DNA of 37,080 bases, taken from assembly GCA_024638325.1 (NCBI GenBank), contig JAHEKM010000004.1, positions 15,380-52,459 on the forward strand. Reading direction: 5' to 3'. Positions 1 through 9,028 of the stretch are shown one piece after another. The position numbers and the translations under genes were made by a program. Below the pieces are notes generated by a model. The model was not told the DNA's origin, did no database searches, and saw nothing but the letters and a program-made list of their open reading frames with translations. This DNA is from Gemmatimonadota bacterium. Its GTDB lineage: Bacteria; Gemmatimonadota; Gemmatimonadetes; Longimicrobiales; Gaopeijiaceae. Numbering within the stretch: position 1 is the stretch's first letter; every line of letters begins with the position of its first letter.

Positions 1-1
1 C

Positions 2-1510
2 GACCACGGAGGCGTCGTCAGGTTCGTCAACCATGCCGCAGAACGACTGTTGGGGGGGACTCCCCAGCGCGTGGAGGAGCTCCCGGAGGAGATCCGACTC
101 ACGCAGGAGGGCACCGCCGGCCTCAAGCTGTCCACCGGCCGCGTCGTTGATACCCGGAAGGTGGAGACGATATGGAATCAGCAGCCCGCGTGTCTCGTCT
201 CGCTGCACGACTGCACAGAGCGGCACCTGGCTGAAGAGACATTGAGTCGGCTCACGGAGGAACTCACGCGGGCCAACGAGAAGCTGGGTGAGCTCGTGGC
301 CACGGACCCGCTCACCGAGGTCCTCAACCGACGGGGGGTCGAGAAGGCCCTGGGCAAGGAGATCGCTCGGATGCAGCGCACCGGTGAGGATCTGATCGCG
401 ATCCTCATCGACTACGACGACTTCAAGCAGATCAACGAGTCCTACGGGCATGCCGTCGGCGACGCGACGCTCCGCGCCCTCACGGCGAGCGTGAGCAGCC
501 AGCTGCGGGCGGACGACTACCTGGGCAGGGTCGGGGGGGACGAGTTCCTGATCCTGCTTCCCGGGACGGACACGAGACTCGGGCTCGTGGTCGCCGACAA
601 GGTGCGGCGCGCGATCAAGGCGACGACGCTACCGGTCGCAGACGGACACCTCAATCTGTCCGCGAGTCTGGCTGTGGGCCGCGTCGCTCCGCACGTCGTC
701 TCGCTGGAAGAGGTGTTGGCGGTGACGAATCCGGGCCTCCGGCGAAGCAAGCAGGGAGGCAAGGACAGGGTCTCGGGTGTCGAGCCATGGCTCGAATCCG
801 CCGCAAGGGAAACCGAGGTCGATGTTGCCGAGATGCCACTGCACACGGCCCTCCAGGAGATCCGTGAGGTGGAGACGGGGCGCGCGGTGGGGTACGAGGC
901 CCTGACCCGCGGCCCGCCCGGAGCGCTCGCCACGCCGGTCGAGATCTTCCGTGCCGCGTTCGAGCGGGACCTTCTGACTTCACTCGATCTCCGCGCGCTC
1001 GCCACGAGCCTGAGCGTGCTCAAGCACGGATTCGTCGACGGTTGGTTCCACGTCAACATGTTCCCGTCGACGATCCTCAACACGTCCATCGAGCGAGTCG
1101 TCGAGATGCTGCAGGAGGGAGGTCGGGCCAGCGACGTTTGCGTGGAGATCAGCGAGCAGCAGTTCTTGGGAGATCCCAGCTATCTGACCGAGTCGATCGC
1201 AGCGATGCGCCGCGAGGGCGTGCGGGTCGCACTCGATGACGTAGGATATGGCCGCAGCTCCATCGAGGCCCTTCTGGTGCTCGAACCGGATGTGGTGAAG
1301 GTCGACCGCAGCTGCGTGCGCTCTATCGACAGCCGCCCTCGTGAGCGACGGCGACTGGAGCGTCTGGTCTCGATGATCGAGATCAACGGTGCCGTCACCG
1401 TCGTGGAGGGGGTCGAGACGGAAGCGGAGCTCGCCGTCCTCCGGGAGATCGGGGTCCAGTACTGCCAGGGGTACCTGTGGGGACGTCCGCAGCCCGTGCT
1501 GACGGACTGA
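2..1510 (+). CDS. PAS-GGDEF-EAL cyclic-di-GMP signalling protein (5' partial)
   Basis: The reading frame is open from the first bases, so the N-terminus lies outside the window; an in-frame TTG at 50 is not the real start. The visible 502 residues begin inside a PAS-like segment (NHAAERLLG), followed by a GGDEF domain with an intact GGDEF motif at about 533-547. An RxxD inhibitory-site motif (RADD) sits just upstream at the usual spacing. An EAL domain follows: YEALTR near 893-910, then FHVNMFP, EISEQQ, ALDDVGYG, VVKVD, EGVE and CQGYLWGRP, which carry the acidic, Asn, Lys and Gln residues used for metal and c-di-GMP binding. Both halves look catalytically competent, so synthesis, hydrolysis or both are possible. 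The histidine kinase gene starts 15 nt downstream, suggesting one transcript. The domain call is strong; the input signal is unknown. Confidence 0.93.
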   Translation, partial: DHGGVVRFVNHAAERLLGGTPQRVEELPEEIRLTQEGTAGLKLSTGRVVDTRKVETIWNQQPACLVSLHDCTERHLAEETLSRLTEELTRANEKLGELVATDPLTEVLNRRGVEKALGKEIARMQRTGEDLIAILIDYDDFKQINESYGHAVGDATLRALTASVSSQLRADDYLGRVGGDEFLILLPGTDTRLGLVVADKVRRAIKATTLPVADGHLNLSASLAVGRVAPHVVSLEEVLAVTNPGLRRSKQGGKDRVSGVEPWLESAARETEVDVAEMPLHTALQEIREVETGRAVGYEALTRGPPGALATPVEIFRAAFERDLLTSLDLRALATSLSVLKHGFVDGWFHVNMFPSTILNTSIERVVEMLQEGGRASDVCVEISEQQFLGDPSYLTESIAAMRREGVRVALDDVGYGRSSIEALLVLEPDVVKVDRSCVRSIDSRPRERRRLERLVSMIEINGAVTVVEGVETEAELAVLREIGVQYCQGYLWGRPQPVLTD

Positions 1511-1525
1511 CCTCAGGCCAGACCG

Positions 1526-4162
1526 ATGATGACGCTACGCACCCGCATGACCGCGGCGATGATCGTGCTGGTCGTTGCCACCGCGATCTCGGTGGCCTGG
1601 TTGGCCAATCTAGCGTTCGGTGCTCAGGGCCTGCCGGAGGCGCTGGACGCGTTGGGCAGCGATACACGTCTGCTAGCGGCTACGCTGCAGGCCACGGCGA
1701 TCGGAGCCGCCGCCGATATACTGACGTTCGGCCGCCTCGATGTGGCCGCAGCCGTAGCCGAGGGTGGAAGCACTACCGCCGAGGCCGAGGCGCAGCTGGC
1801 CGACCTCTTCGCGGCGGCTCTGGCCGTGAAGCAGCGGTATCTCCAGCTGCGGTTCATCGATACGACGGGTTTCGAAGTGGTTCGGGTCGATCGTCGGGAC
1901 GGTCGGGTTCACTCCGTGCCGCAAGTAGAGCTGCAGGACAAGTCCGAAAGGCCGTACGTCCAGGGCGCCCTCTCCTTGCAGCCGGGTGATCTCTACGTCT
2001 CGCCCGTCCAGTTGAACGAAGAGGAGGGTGAGCTGGACGTGCCCTACGTGCCGGTCGTGCGCCTCGCCACGCCAGTCGCGAGCAGTTCGGGTGTGGTGGG
2101 CGGGTTCATCATCGTCAACATGGACATGCGGAGTGTCCTGGCGACCCTCAAGAGGGACGCGATGGACCGCGGTCGCGAGCTGTACATCATGTCTGCGAGC
2201 GAGTATCTGCTCCATCCCGACCACGACCGGGAGTTCGAGCGCTCCCGGGGCCTGAGTCGTGGGTGGAGCGACGACTTTCCTGATCTCCCGCCCGACCTGG
2301 CGAACGAAGTCGCGTGGACGGGCCTGGCCGACATTCGAGGCGAATCCGTCGGTGTGGCAGTGAGGGGGCTGCCGTTGGCAGGTGGTCCCCGGGTGGTGGT
2401 CCTGACGACCGAGCCCGAGGCGCAGCTCATGGCAGGGCCAAGGCGCGTCGTGACCTCTGCCGTGCTGGGCGGTGGCCTCGTCGCTCTCATGGCGACCGTG
2501 CTCGCCGCGTTGCTGGCCCGGTCCCTTTCGCGACCGATGGCCCGGCTCGCTGGCGCTGTGGCGCGCTTCGAAACCGCTGGCGATTGGGACGTTCCTTCGG
2601 GAACGACGGGTGAGGTCGGCGTCCTCGCGGACACGCTCGACCGAGCGATACGGTCCGAGCGCGAGAAGCATGCCGAACTGGAGGAGCAGATCGAGATCCG
2701 CCGCGAGACGGAGGCGAAGCTAGAGCGCGAGGCGGCGAGACTCCGTCATCTGTCCACCGTCGCTCAGTCGTCGTTGGACGGCATCTATACGATGACAGCC
2801 GAGGGGACCGTGACCTCCTGGAATCCCGGTGCCGAGCGGCTCTACGGATACACTGCGGACGATATGGTGGGCCGGCACATCTCGGTGCTCGTTCGTGACG
2901 ACGACCGTCCAGAAGTCGAGGGAGTTCTCGAGCGACTGCGCTCGGGCGAGGCCGTCCGCGACTACGAGACCGTTCGCCTCACCCGGCAGGGGGAGGGACG
3001 CGACGTGTCTCTCACGCTGTCCCCGGTGCGCGACGACGCGGGCGCCGTGGGAGGCATTTCGGCCATCGCTCGTGACATCGGCGAGCGAAAGGCGCTGGAG
3101 GAGCGGTTCAGGCTCTCGGTCGAAGCCTGTCCGAACGGCATGGTGATGGTAGACGAGTCCGGCGTGGTGGTTTTGGTCAACCGCGAGGTCGAGCGCCTCT
3201 TTGGATACTCCCGGGAGGAGCTTCTCGGGGAGTCGATCGAGAAGCTGGTCCCGGAGGCGGCCCGGGGGGCCCATCCCGGCCTGAGGCGGCGCTTCGCCGG
3301 CGAGCCACGCCGGAGGGCGATGGGTTCGGGCCGCGATCTCTTCGGCCGTCGCAAGGATGGCGCGGAGATCCCTGTCGAGATCGGACTGAATCCCATCCAG
3401 GCGCCGGACGGGCTCTTCGTGCTCGCCTCGATCGTCGACATCAGTGAGCGTCTGAAGGCGCAGGAGGAGCTCCGCCGCTCCAACGAGGACTTGGAGCAGT
3501 TCGCCTACGTGGCTTCGCACGACCTCCAGGAGCCTCTGCGCATGGTGGCCAGCTACACCGAGCTGTTGGCGCAGCGATACGAAGGCCAGTTGGACGAGCG
3601 TGCGGACAAGTACATCCGCTATGCCGTGGACGGTGCGAAGCGCATGCAGTTGCTCATCACCGATCTGCTTCGCTTCTCGCGCATCGATTCGCAATCCAAG
3701 CCCTTTGCCCCGACCGAGTTGAACGCCGTGGTGCAGGAGGTGATCGACGCACGACTCGCGGCAGCCCTGCATGAGGCGGGTGGCACGGTGGCCGTGGCGG
3801 AGCTACCGGTGGTTCAAGCGGATGAGGTCCAGATCGGTCAGGTCTTTCAGAACCTGATCTCGAATGCGCTGAAGTTCCGCCCTGAAGACCGACCGCCCGA
3901 AGTTCATGTAGCTGCCGAGCGGCAGGGGCCGATGTGGCTTATTTCGGTCCGTGACAACGGAATCGGCATCGAGGAGGAGTACGCCGAGCGGATCTTCGAG
4001 ATGTTTCAGCGTCTGCACGGCGTGGGAACCTATTCGGGCAGTGGCATCGGGCTGACGTTGACGCGCAAGATCGTCCGGAGACACGGCGGCCAGATCTGGT
4101 TCGAGTCGACGCCGGGATCGGGCACGACGTTCTACTTCACCCTTCCCGTGGACGAGCGATGA
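1526..4162 (+). CDS. Membrane sensor histidine kinase (extracytoplasmic sensor-HAMP-PAS-PAS-HisKA-HATPase)
   Basis: An 878-residue hybrid-free sensor kinase. A transmembrane helix lies at about residues 9-32. A periplasmic region of roughly 270 residues resembling a Cache-type sensor follows, then a second helix at about 305-330, a HAMP linker, two PAS domains (about 405-525 and 530-645) ending in typical ERxxAxE-type linkers, and a HisKA domain. The phospho-acceptor is His665 in [10 protein letters not shown]. The ATPase domain shows the N box (NLISNALKF), DNGIGI, and a G2 box GSGIGLTL. This HisKA/HATPase type is common in bacteriophytochrome-like and Rcp1-partnered kinases. The start is one of two consecutive ATG codons, 15 nt after the upstream gene. 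The stop codon overlaps the start of the response regulator (ATGA), which marks that protein as the likely partner. Confidence 0.95.
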   Translation: MMTLRTRMTAAMIVLVVATAISVAWLANLAFGAQGLPEALDALGSDTRLLAATLQATAIGAAADILTFGRLDVAAAVAEGGSTTAEAEAQLADLFAAALAVKQRYLQLRFIDTTGFEVVRVDRRDGRVHSVPQVELQDKSERPYVQGALSLQPGDLYVSPVQLNEEEGELDVPYVPVVRLATPVASSSGVVGGFIIVNMDMRSVLATLKRDAMDRGRELYIMSASEYLLHPDHDREFERSRGLSRGWSDDFPDLPPDLANEVAWTGLADIRGESVGVAVRGLPLAGGPRVVVLTTEPEAQLMAGPRRVVTSAVLGGGLVALMATVLAALLARSLSRPMARLAGAVARFETAGDWDVPSGTTGEVGVLADTLDRAIRSEREKHAELEEQIEIRRETEAKLEREAARLRHLSTVAQSSLDGIYTMTAEGTVTSWNPGAERLYGYTADDMVGRHISVLVRDDDRPEVEGVLERLRSGEAVRDYETVRLTRQGEGRDVSLTLSPVRDDAGAVGGISAIARDIGERKALEERFRLSVEACPNGMVMVDESGVVVLVNREVERLFGYSREELLGESIEKLVPEAARGAHPGLRRRFAGEPRRRAMGSGRDLFGRRKDGAEIPVEIGLNPIQAPDGLFVLASIVDISERLKAQEELRRSNEDLEQFAYVASHDLQEPLRMVASYTELLAQRYEGQLDERADKYIRYAVDGAKRMQLLITDLLRFSRIDSQSKPFAPTELNAVVQEVIDARLAAALHEAGGTVAVAELPVVQADEVQIGQVFQNLISNALKFRPEDRPPEVHVAAERQGPMWLISVRDNGIGIEEEYAERIFEMFQRLHGVGTYSGSGIGLTLTRKIVRRHGGQIWFESTPGSGTTFYFTLPVDER

Positions 4163-4581
4163 CCAGCGACGTACGCGCCATCGAGGTGCTTCTCGTCGAG
4201 GACAACCCCGGCGACGCTGACCTGACCCGCGAGGCGCTCGAAGCCGACAGGGTGCGGGTGAACCTGACTGTGGTGACCGATGGAGTCGAGGCTTTGGACT
4301 TCCTGCGAAGCGGGTCCCGGCCGGACTTGATCTTTCTGGACCTCAACCTGCCCAGGAAGGGCGGGCGCGAGGTGCTCCGAGAGATCAAGGAGGACGCGGA
4401 GCTCCGATCCATCCCCGTGGTGGTCCTCACCTCCTCCGCAGCCGAGTCGGACATCGCGCAGAGCTACTACCTCGGCGCCAACTGCTACGTGACCAAGCCG
4501 GTCGACCTGCGTGCGTTTCAGCAGGTCATGGCGCAGACCGGGAGCTTCTGGTTCACGCTGGTGCGGCTGCCACCCGCCTGA
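4159..4581 (+). CDS. Single-domain CheY/Rcp1-like response regulator
   Basis: A 140-residue receiver domain with no output domain. The acidic pocket is [10 protein letters not shown] (Glu14-Asp15), the phospho-acceptor is Asp61 in IFLDLNLP, the conserved Ser/Thr lies in VLTSSA, and the Lys is in YVTKP. The NPGDADL segment and the [11 protein letters not shown] loop are typical of Rcp1-like regulators paired with PAS/phytochrome kinases. Its ATG overlaps the kinase stop codon by 4 nt, so translation is probably coupled. With no effector domain it probably acts by binding a target protein or as a phosphorelay intermediate; the neighbouring GGDEF-EAL protein is a possible target, which is inference. 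Confidence 0.94.
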   Translation: MTSDVRAIEVLLVEDNPGDADLTREALEADRVRVNLTVVTDGVEALDFLRSGSRPDLIFLDLNLPRKGGREVLREIKEDAELRSIPVVVLTSSAAESDIAQSYYLGANCYVTKPVDLRAFQQVMAQTGSFWFTLVRLPPA

Positions 4582-4640
4582 CGTCGGGTCCGGCCACGGC
4601 GGCCACGCTCGGTCTAACGGTGCAGCGGGACAACACGCCC

Positions 4641-4670
4641 TTGGCGCCCCCCGGCACACCTTGGTAGACT
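4641..4670 (+). promoter_or_regulatory. Candidate sigma70-type promoter for the PLP decarboxylase
   Basis: TTGGCG (4641-4646) and TAGACT (4665-4670) are separated by 18 nt. The -10 element ends 8 nt before the ATG at 4679, so transcription would begin at or within a few bases of the start codon and the message would be essentially leaderless. No Shine-Dalgarno sequence is visible before that ATG, which fits. This is motif matching only. Confidence 0.4.
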
Positions 4671-4678
4671 CCGGTCCC

Positions 4679-6319
4679 ATGCCCGCGCCCTACCGTGTCC
4701 TCCTCGAGACCCTGCGCCAGGGCTTCCCGCAGCCGGTCTCCGATCGCGTCCACGACGCCTACTTCGTGTTCTCGATCATGCAGGCGCTCGACAAGGTCGA
4801 CGACATGAAGTCGGAGCTCCCACTCCTGGGCGAGCCCACCGAGCTGGACTACGAGTCGGCGCGGAGGCAGGAGATCGGTCCGTCGAGCGCCTCCGTGGAG
4901 GACGTGTCGCGCGAGCTGGTGCGACACTTCGCCGGCCTGCCGATCTTCTCGCATCCGCGGACGCAGGTGAACGTGGTGCCGCCCTCGTCCATCGCCAGCA
5001 TCATCGGCGCGCTACTGCCGACGATCTACAACCCGAACCTGGTCTCGGACGACACCAGCCACGGTATCGCGGTCGCGGAGCAGCGCGTCGAGGCGATGAC
5101 CTCGCGGCTTCTGGGATACGAGCCCAGCCGCTCGGCGGGCGTCTTCACCTTCGGGGGCACCGGGACGACGCTCTACGGCGTGAAGATCGGCCTGGAGAAG
5201 GCCGTCCCGGACGCCATGGAGAGAGGGGTCCACTCACGCGCCGTGATGATCTCGTCGGGGCAGAGCCACTACGCCCGGCTGAGCGTGGCGGGATGGTTGG
5301 GCATAGGGGAGGACAACGCCGTTCAGGTCCCGACCCACCTGACGAACGACATCAGGATCGACCTCCTGGAGCAGGCGATACGCGAGGTGGTCGCCGACGG
5401 CAAGCGCATCGCCGCGATCGTCGCCACCATGGGGACGACGGACGCCTTTGGCATCGATGACATCGAGGCGATGGTGGCGTTGCGCGACCGCCTCGTGGGC
5501 GAGCTAGGACTCGACTACACGCCCCACGTGCACGCCGACGCGGTCATCGGGTGGGCGTGGTCCGTCTTCAACGACTACGACTTCGAGGAGAACCGCCTCG
5601 GCTTCCGTCCGCGCACGGTTCGCGCGCTCGCAGGCGCCGGGCGGCGCATCCGGAAGCTGTCGCTGGCCGATTCCATCGGCATCGACTTCCACAAGACGGG
5701 CTTCGCGCCGTACATCTCGAGCCTCTTCCTCGTGCGCGACGGAGAGGACATGCGGTACCTGGCGCGTGGCCGCGAGGACATGCCGTACCTGTTCCAGAGC
5801 GGTGAACACCACCCGGGCATCTTCACGCTCGAGACCTCTCGCAGCGGCACCGGCGTTCTGGCGGCACTGGCGAGCCTGCTCTTCCTCGGCAAGGACGGAT
5901 TCCGAGCGCTGCTCGGTCACATCGTCGAGATGGCGGAGCTCCTGCGCGAGCATCTCGAGGGACACTCGACGACCACGGTTCTCAATGGCGGCAACGTGGG
6001 CACCGTCACGCTGTTCCGCGTGTACCCCGACGGCGTAGACACCTGGACGGTGCCGGAGCGCGAGCGCACGGACCCGACGTATGGGGAGAAGCTGCTCGAG
6101 CACAACGAGTACAACCGGAAGATCTATCGCTACCTGCACGAGAAGGCGATGGACGGGAAGGGCGTCCTACTCTCTATGACGGACTGCTACCGCCACACCG
6201 ATTACGACGAGCCGATGGTGGCGCTCAAGTCGTACATCCTGTCGCCGTTCGTCGATGAAGAGCACGTGCGCCTCATCGTCGACAGCGTGCTCGAGGCGCG
6301 AGAGCACGTCAGGGGCTGA
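4679..6319 (+). CDS. Pyridoxal-phosphate-dependent decarboxylase (group II amino-acid decarboxylase fold)
   Basis: 546 residues from the ATG at 4679. An in-frame upstream start at 4511 would overlap the response regulator and translates to low-complexity sequence, so it was not used. The PLP-binding lysine is Lys339 in DFHKTGFAPY, and the cofactor-ring aspartate is in HVHADAVIGW. The segment FTFGGTGTTLYGVKIGLEKA is the usual phosphate-binding region. Family members decarboxylate glutamate, tyrosine, DOPA, tryptophan or, in the PanP group, aspartate. At about 540 residues, with a long N-terminal part (SHPRTQVNVVPPSSIAS), it is nearer the GadA/PanP-like proteins than compact tyrosine decarboxylases, but the substrate cannot be set from sequence. 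It stands alone between the signalling operon and a convergent hydrolase gene. Confidence 0.88.
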   Translation: MPAPYRVLLETLRQGFPQPVSDRVHDAYFVFSIMQALDKVDDMKSELPLLGEPTELDYESARRQEIGPSSASVEDVSRELVRHFAGLPIFSHPRTQVNVVPPSSIASIIGALLPTIYNPNLVSDDTSHGIAVAEQRVEAMTSRLLGYEPSRSAGVFTFGGTGTTLYGVKIGLEKAVPDAMERGVHSRAVMISSGQSHYARLSVAGWLGIGEDNAVQVPTHLTNDIRIDLLEQAIREVVADGKRIAAIVATMGTTDAFGIDDIEAMVALRDRLVGELGLDYTPHVHADAVIGWAWSVFNDYDFEENRLGFRPRTVRALAGAGRRIRKLSLADSIGIDFHKTGFAPYISSLFLVRDGEDMRYLARGREDMPYLFQSGEHHPGIFTLETSRSGTGVLAALASLLFLGKDGFRALLGHIVEMAELLREHLEGHSTTTVLNGGNVGTVTLFRVYPDGVDTWTVPERERTDPTYGEKLLEHNEYNRKIYRYLHEKAMDGKGVLLSMTDCYRHTDYDEPMVALKSYILSPFVDEEHVRLIVDSVLEAREHVRG

Positions 6320-6345
6320 GACCGAGGGCGCGATTCCTACAAGTC

Positions 6346-7362
6346 CTACAGTGGATGACGCTCGATGAAGTCCAGGATCTGCTCGGCCACCGCCTCGGGC
6401 TGATCCTCCTGAAGAAAGTGGCCGGCACCCTCGATGACGATGAGCGGCTCGTCCATGGCGGTCGGGATCAGGCGGCGCAGGTAGTTCTGGTGCGGCCCCA
6501 GGATCTGGTCACCGTCCGAGAACATGACGAGGGCCGGCTTGTCCCAGCGCTGTAGCCGGCGAGCCGTGCGCAGCATGCGTTCCGCCGCCGGATCGTTGGG
6601 CAGGATCGGCAGGATCTGCGGGAACGTGTTGGGACCCGCGTAGTAGCTCGGGTCGGGGAAGGGCGCGGAGTACGCGCGCACCCGCTCGGGGTCGCGCCCG
6701 CCAGCCGCGAAGACGCGCTCTTGGCCTGAGGCGGCCTGCTGCCGCGTGCGGTCGCGGTAGCCGTACCACATCGGCGTCATGATGCCGTATCCGGTGGGCA
6801 GCGCAGTGTTCATGATGACCAAGCGCGCGATGCGGTCCGGAATCTCGGTCGCGAGGGGCATGCCGAGGATACCGCCCCAGTCTTGCATCACCAACGTGAC
6901 GTTGTCGAGGTCCAAGGCCTCGACGAAGGCCATGGCCGACTGGAAGTGCATGCGGAAGCTGTAGTCCGCCTCGCGAATGAACTTGTCGGACTTGCCGAAG
7001 CCGATCCAATCCGGCGCGATGACCCGGTGCTCGCTCGCAACGATCGGAATCATCTTGCGGTACAGGTAGCTCCAGGTCGGTTGGCCGTGGAGCATGAGCA
7101 CCGCGTCTCCCTCCCCCTCGTCCACGTAGTGCATTCGCATGGGCACCCGCTCCTGACCGCCGACGGCCCGCTCGATGCGCAGGTCCACATAGTGGGGCTC
7201 GAAGGGGTAGTCCTCGAGGTTCTCGAAACGTGCGTCGGGCGTCCGCAGAACCCCGGGGCGGACCTCGTTCGGATTCGCGATCGGCGAAAGCCGCTGCGCC
7301 GACACCGGTGCTACGGTCAGGACGAGCGCGATGGACAAGAAGGCGGATGTCCTTTGAGCCAT
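6346..7362 (-). CDS. Secreted haloalkane dehalogenase-like alpha/beta hydrolase
   Basis: 338 residues. A Sec signal peptide (about residues 1-22, ending VSAQ) precedes an alpha/beta-hydrolase domain with the hallmarks of haloalkane dehalogenases: an oxyanion segment LHGQPTWSYLYRKMIP, nucleophile Asp161 in VMQDWGG with the adjacent Trp used to bind halide, a candidate acid in FSDGDQ, and His315 in GAGHFLQED as the base. An Asp rather than Ser nucleophile separates it from esterases; epoxide hydrolases are the main alternative. Most characterised dehalogenases are cytoplasmic, so the signal peptide is unusual. The ATG at 7362 is supported by an AGGAG about 7-11 nt upstream on the minus strand. 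It follows a secreted esterase on the same strand. Natural substrates are unknown. Confidence 0.85.
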   Translation of the reverse strand: MAQRTSAFLSIALVLTVAPVSAQRLSPIANPNEVRPGVLRTPDARFENLEDYPFEPHYVDLRIERAVGGQERVPMRMHYVDEGEGDAVLMLHGQPTWSYLYRKMIPIVASEHRVIAPDWIGFGKSDKFIREADYSFRMHFQSAMAFVEALDLDNVTLVMQDWGGILGMPLATEIPDRIARLVIMNTALPTGYGIMTPMWYGYRDRTRQQAASGQERVFAAGGRDPERVRAYSAPFPDPSYYAGPNTFPQILPILPNDPAAERMLRTARRLQRWDKPALVMFSDGDQILGPHQNYLRRLIPTAMDEPLIVIEGAGHFLQEDQPEAVAEQILDFIERHPL

Positions 7363-7406
7363 GGGGTTCTCCTCGTGGGGTGCGACCTCATGGTAAGGGC
7401 CGGAAA

Positions 7407-7426
7407 CGGGGGCGGAAATGCCCCCG
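7407..7426 (-). terminator. Intercistronic hairpin between esterase and dehalogenase genes
   Basis: A perfect 7-bp G/C-rich stem (CGGGGGC / GCCCCCG) with a 6-nt loop lies between the stop of the esterase gene and the start of the dehalogenase gene. The run of T after it on the minus strand is short and broken (TTTCC), so it may be a weak terminator, an attenuator or an mRNA-stabilising stem. Confidence 0.35.
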
Positions 7427-7448
7427 CGCCGCGGACCCGCCGCCCTCG

Positions 7449-8330
7449 TCAGGGCGCCGAGTCAGCGGCTCCCAGGAGTAGGTCCAGACCCATGGTGAAG
7501 TTCTGCGCCGACGGCATCTCGTGGCCCATGCCCTCGATCTCGATGTAGTGCAGGTTGGTGAACCCGTCGCGCTCGTGTGCCTCGGCCGTGAGTCGGCACT
7601 CCTCGCGGTTGTAGTCGCCTTCGCCCGTCATGATGACGAACGGCTGACGCTTGGCGCGGTTCAGCACGCGGTTGGTCGGGCGCGGAAAGAAGGGCACGAA
7701 GAGACCCGGGGTGGACTCGAGCCGAATCTGCAGGTAGCTGGTCACCCCGATGATCGGGTAGGCTCCCGCGAAGACCTCGGGGTAGTCGATGCCGAGCATG
7801 GCGGACAAGCGCCCCCCGCCGCTCAGGCCGGACAGGTAGATCCGCTCCGGGTCGACGTTGTAGAACTCGGCCACGTTCGCGGCCGCGTCCAGAGTGAGGC
7901 CGGATCGTGGGAAGAGGTGCCTCCGGTTACCTGCGCCGTTCGGGCTGATCCAGATGAGGCGGCGCTCGGCGAGCACGGTCCTCAGTTGGTCGGGAATCGC
8001 GCCGTCGTCGAACGGTGATACCCAGACCAGCACCCCATACGGTTCACCGTCCGCCGAGTAGTCTTCCGGCACATAGAGGCTGAAGCTCTCCTCCGCGAGG
8101 TCATAGTCCCAGTTCGTGAGGTCACCGCCGAACTGGAAGCGCTCCGTCCAGCGATCGGGCTCGGACTCGGGGGAGCGCACGGGCATGACGGCGTTGAACG
8201 TGCCGGTGCGGTGGGCCGTGATGGGCGTGGGCGAACCGGCCCGAAGGTCGGCGGCGGGGGCGTTCTGGCCGCGGGCGCTGGAGGCGACCAGCAGGGCGAC
8301 CGGGACCGCGAAAGCCGCAATCGTCCTCAT
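7449..8330 (-). CDS. Secreted esterase of the PHB-depolymerase/feruloyl-esterase type
   Basis: 293 residues with a Sec signal peptide (about residues 1-21, ending SARGQ). The alpha/beta-hydrolase core carries a GxSxG nucleophile elbow in LSGLSGGGR, an upstream oxyanion strand (YGVLVWVSPFDDG), a candidate catalytic Asp in TGEGDYN and the His in GMGHEMP near the C-terminus. The order and spacing resemble extracellular polyhydroxybutyrate depolymerase-like and feruloyl-esterase-like proteins. No separate carbohydrate- or PHB-binding domain is present. It probably hydrolyses a small ester outside the cytoplasmic membrane; the substrate is not predictable. The dehalogenase-like gene follows 86 nt downstream on the same strand. 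Confidence 0.8.
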   Translation of the reverse strand: MRTIAAFAVPVALLVASSARGQNAPAADLRAGSPTPITAHRTGTFNAVMPVRSPESEPDRWTERFQFGGDLTNWDYDLAEESFSLYVPEDYSADGEPYGVLVWVSPFDDGAIPDQLRTVLAERRLIWISPNGAGNRRHLFPRSGLTLDAAANVAEFYNVDPERIYLSGLSGGGRLSAMLGIDYPEVFAGAYPIIGVTSYLQIRLESTPGLFVPFFPRPTNRVLNRAKRQPFVIMTGEGDYNREECRLTAEAHERDGFTNLHYIEIEGMGHEMPSAQNFTMGLDLLLGAADSAP

Positions 8331-8593
8331 GCGCTTCTACCGACTGAGAGCCGACTGTGCGGTTGGGCGTGGGACATGAACCGACGCTACGCGTTGATAT
8401 GAGGCTGCGTCAACGGCCGGCCCGGCCGCGGCGGCGCCTCGAGTGGGCGCGAAGGCCCCTGAGCGTCCTGAATAGAGGACGCATCCGAAGGGGCGGCGAC
8501 ACCGTAACGCGTGTGTTTGCAGCGTGTTATGCATTGGCATGCCCATTGCCTTGTACTCCCGTGCAGGCGTAGCAATCGAACAGGGGAAGGGTC
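8331..8593. other. 263-nt divergent intergenic region
   Basis: This region separates the minus-strand esterase from the plus-strand small secreted protein, so it should hold two promoters. It contains a G/C-rich inverted repeat near 8413-8427 and a short palindrome GGCATGCC near 8535. No convincing -35/-10 pair could be chosen. A short minus-strand frame covers much of it but has no coding character. Confidence 0.5.
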
Positions 8594-8992
8594 ATGGGAC
8601 GGATGAGAGTCGGAATCGGGGTCCTTGCGGCGCTCGCGATGCTGCTCGCGGACGGAGCGCCGCTCGAGGCGCAGGGAAGATCACGCCACAAGGCCTTCCG
8701 CGTTCCGCCGGGCCACATGCCGGCGCCAGGTGAGTGCCGCGTGTGGTACCAGGGCGTTCCGCCGGGCAGGCAGCCCCCCGCCGTACCGTGCAGGGCCCTG
8801 CAGGGACGACACTTCCCCGGGGCGGTCATCGTCCACACGCCGTTTAGCGAGCGGCGCGGTCGCCGCGATCGGGCGCGGGTCGAGCACTTCGTCCCGGTGG
8901 ACTTCAGGCACCGTGACTCGAGGTACCGTCTGGACGTGGTGGAGCCGGTGCGCGGGGGCTTCCTCGAACTCCGCCTGGTCTTCGGGAACTAG
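8594..8992 (+). CDS. Small secreted protein with PPGHMPxPGxCRVWYxGxPPGRQPPxxxC motif
   Basis: 132 residues with a signal peptide (about residues 1-27, ending LEAQG). The mature N-terminus carries a Pro/Gly-rich motif with two cysteines, PPGHMPAPGECRVW and GVPPGRQPPAVPC, which could form a disulfide. A basic Arg-rich stretch and a C-terminal beta-like segment (YRLDVVEP, GGFLELRLVFGN) follow. Similar motifs occur in small secreted proteins of unknown function in Gemmatimonadota and other soil bacteria; that is recalled, not searched. A strong purine-rich ribosome binding site (AGGGGAAGG, 8582-8590) sits just before the ATG. It is a single-gene unit ending at the hairpin at 9001-9028. No function is assigned. 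Confidence 0.75.
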   Translation: MGRMRVGIGVLAALAMLLADGAPLEAQGRSRHKAFRVPPGHMPAPGECRVWYQGVPPGRQPPAVPCRALQGRHFPGAVIVHTPFSERRGRRDRARVEHFVPVDFRHRDSRYRLDVVEPVRGGFLELRLVFGN

Positions 8993-9000
8993 GCGAGCAC

Positions 9001-9028
9001 GAGCCGCCCCTCACGAGGGGGGCGGCTC
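9001..9028. terminator. Bidirectional terminator-like hairpin
   Basis: A perfect 10-bp inverted repeat, GAGCCGCCCC (9001-9010) and GGGGCGGCTC (9019-9028), has an 8-nt loop. It lies between two convergent genes and its right arm overlaps the first two bases of the minus-strand stop codon. Neither side has a long T tract, so efficiency is uncertain, but position and stem quality support a shared terminator. Confidence 0.6.

Noticed and set aside
4511-4678. N-terminal extension of the decarboxylase
   Set aside because: It overlaps the response regulator in another frame and is low complexity; the ATG at 4679 starts family-like sequence just after a promoter-like pair.
8337-8546. Short minus-strand frame in the 8331-8593 gap
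   Set aside because: No ribosome binding site, no signal peptide and no similarity that I recognise; more likely promoter DNA.
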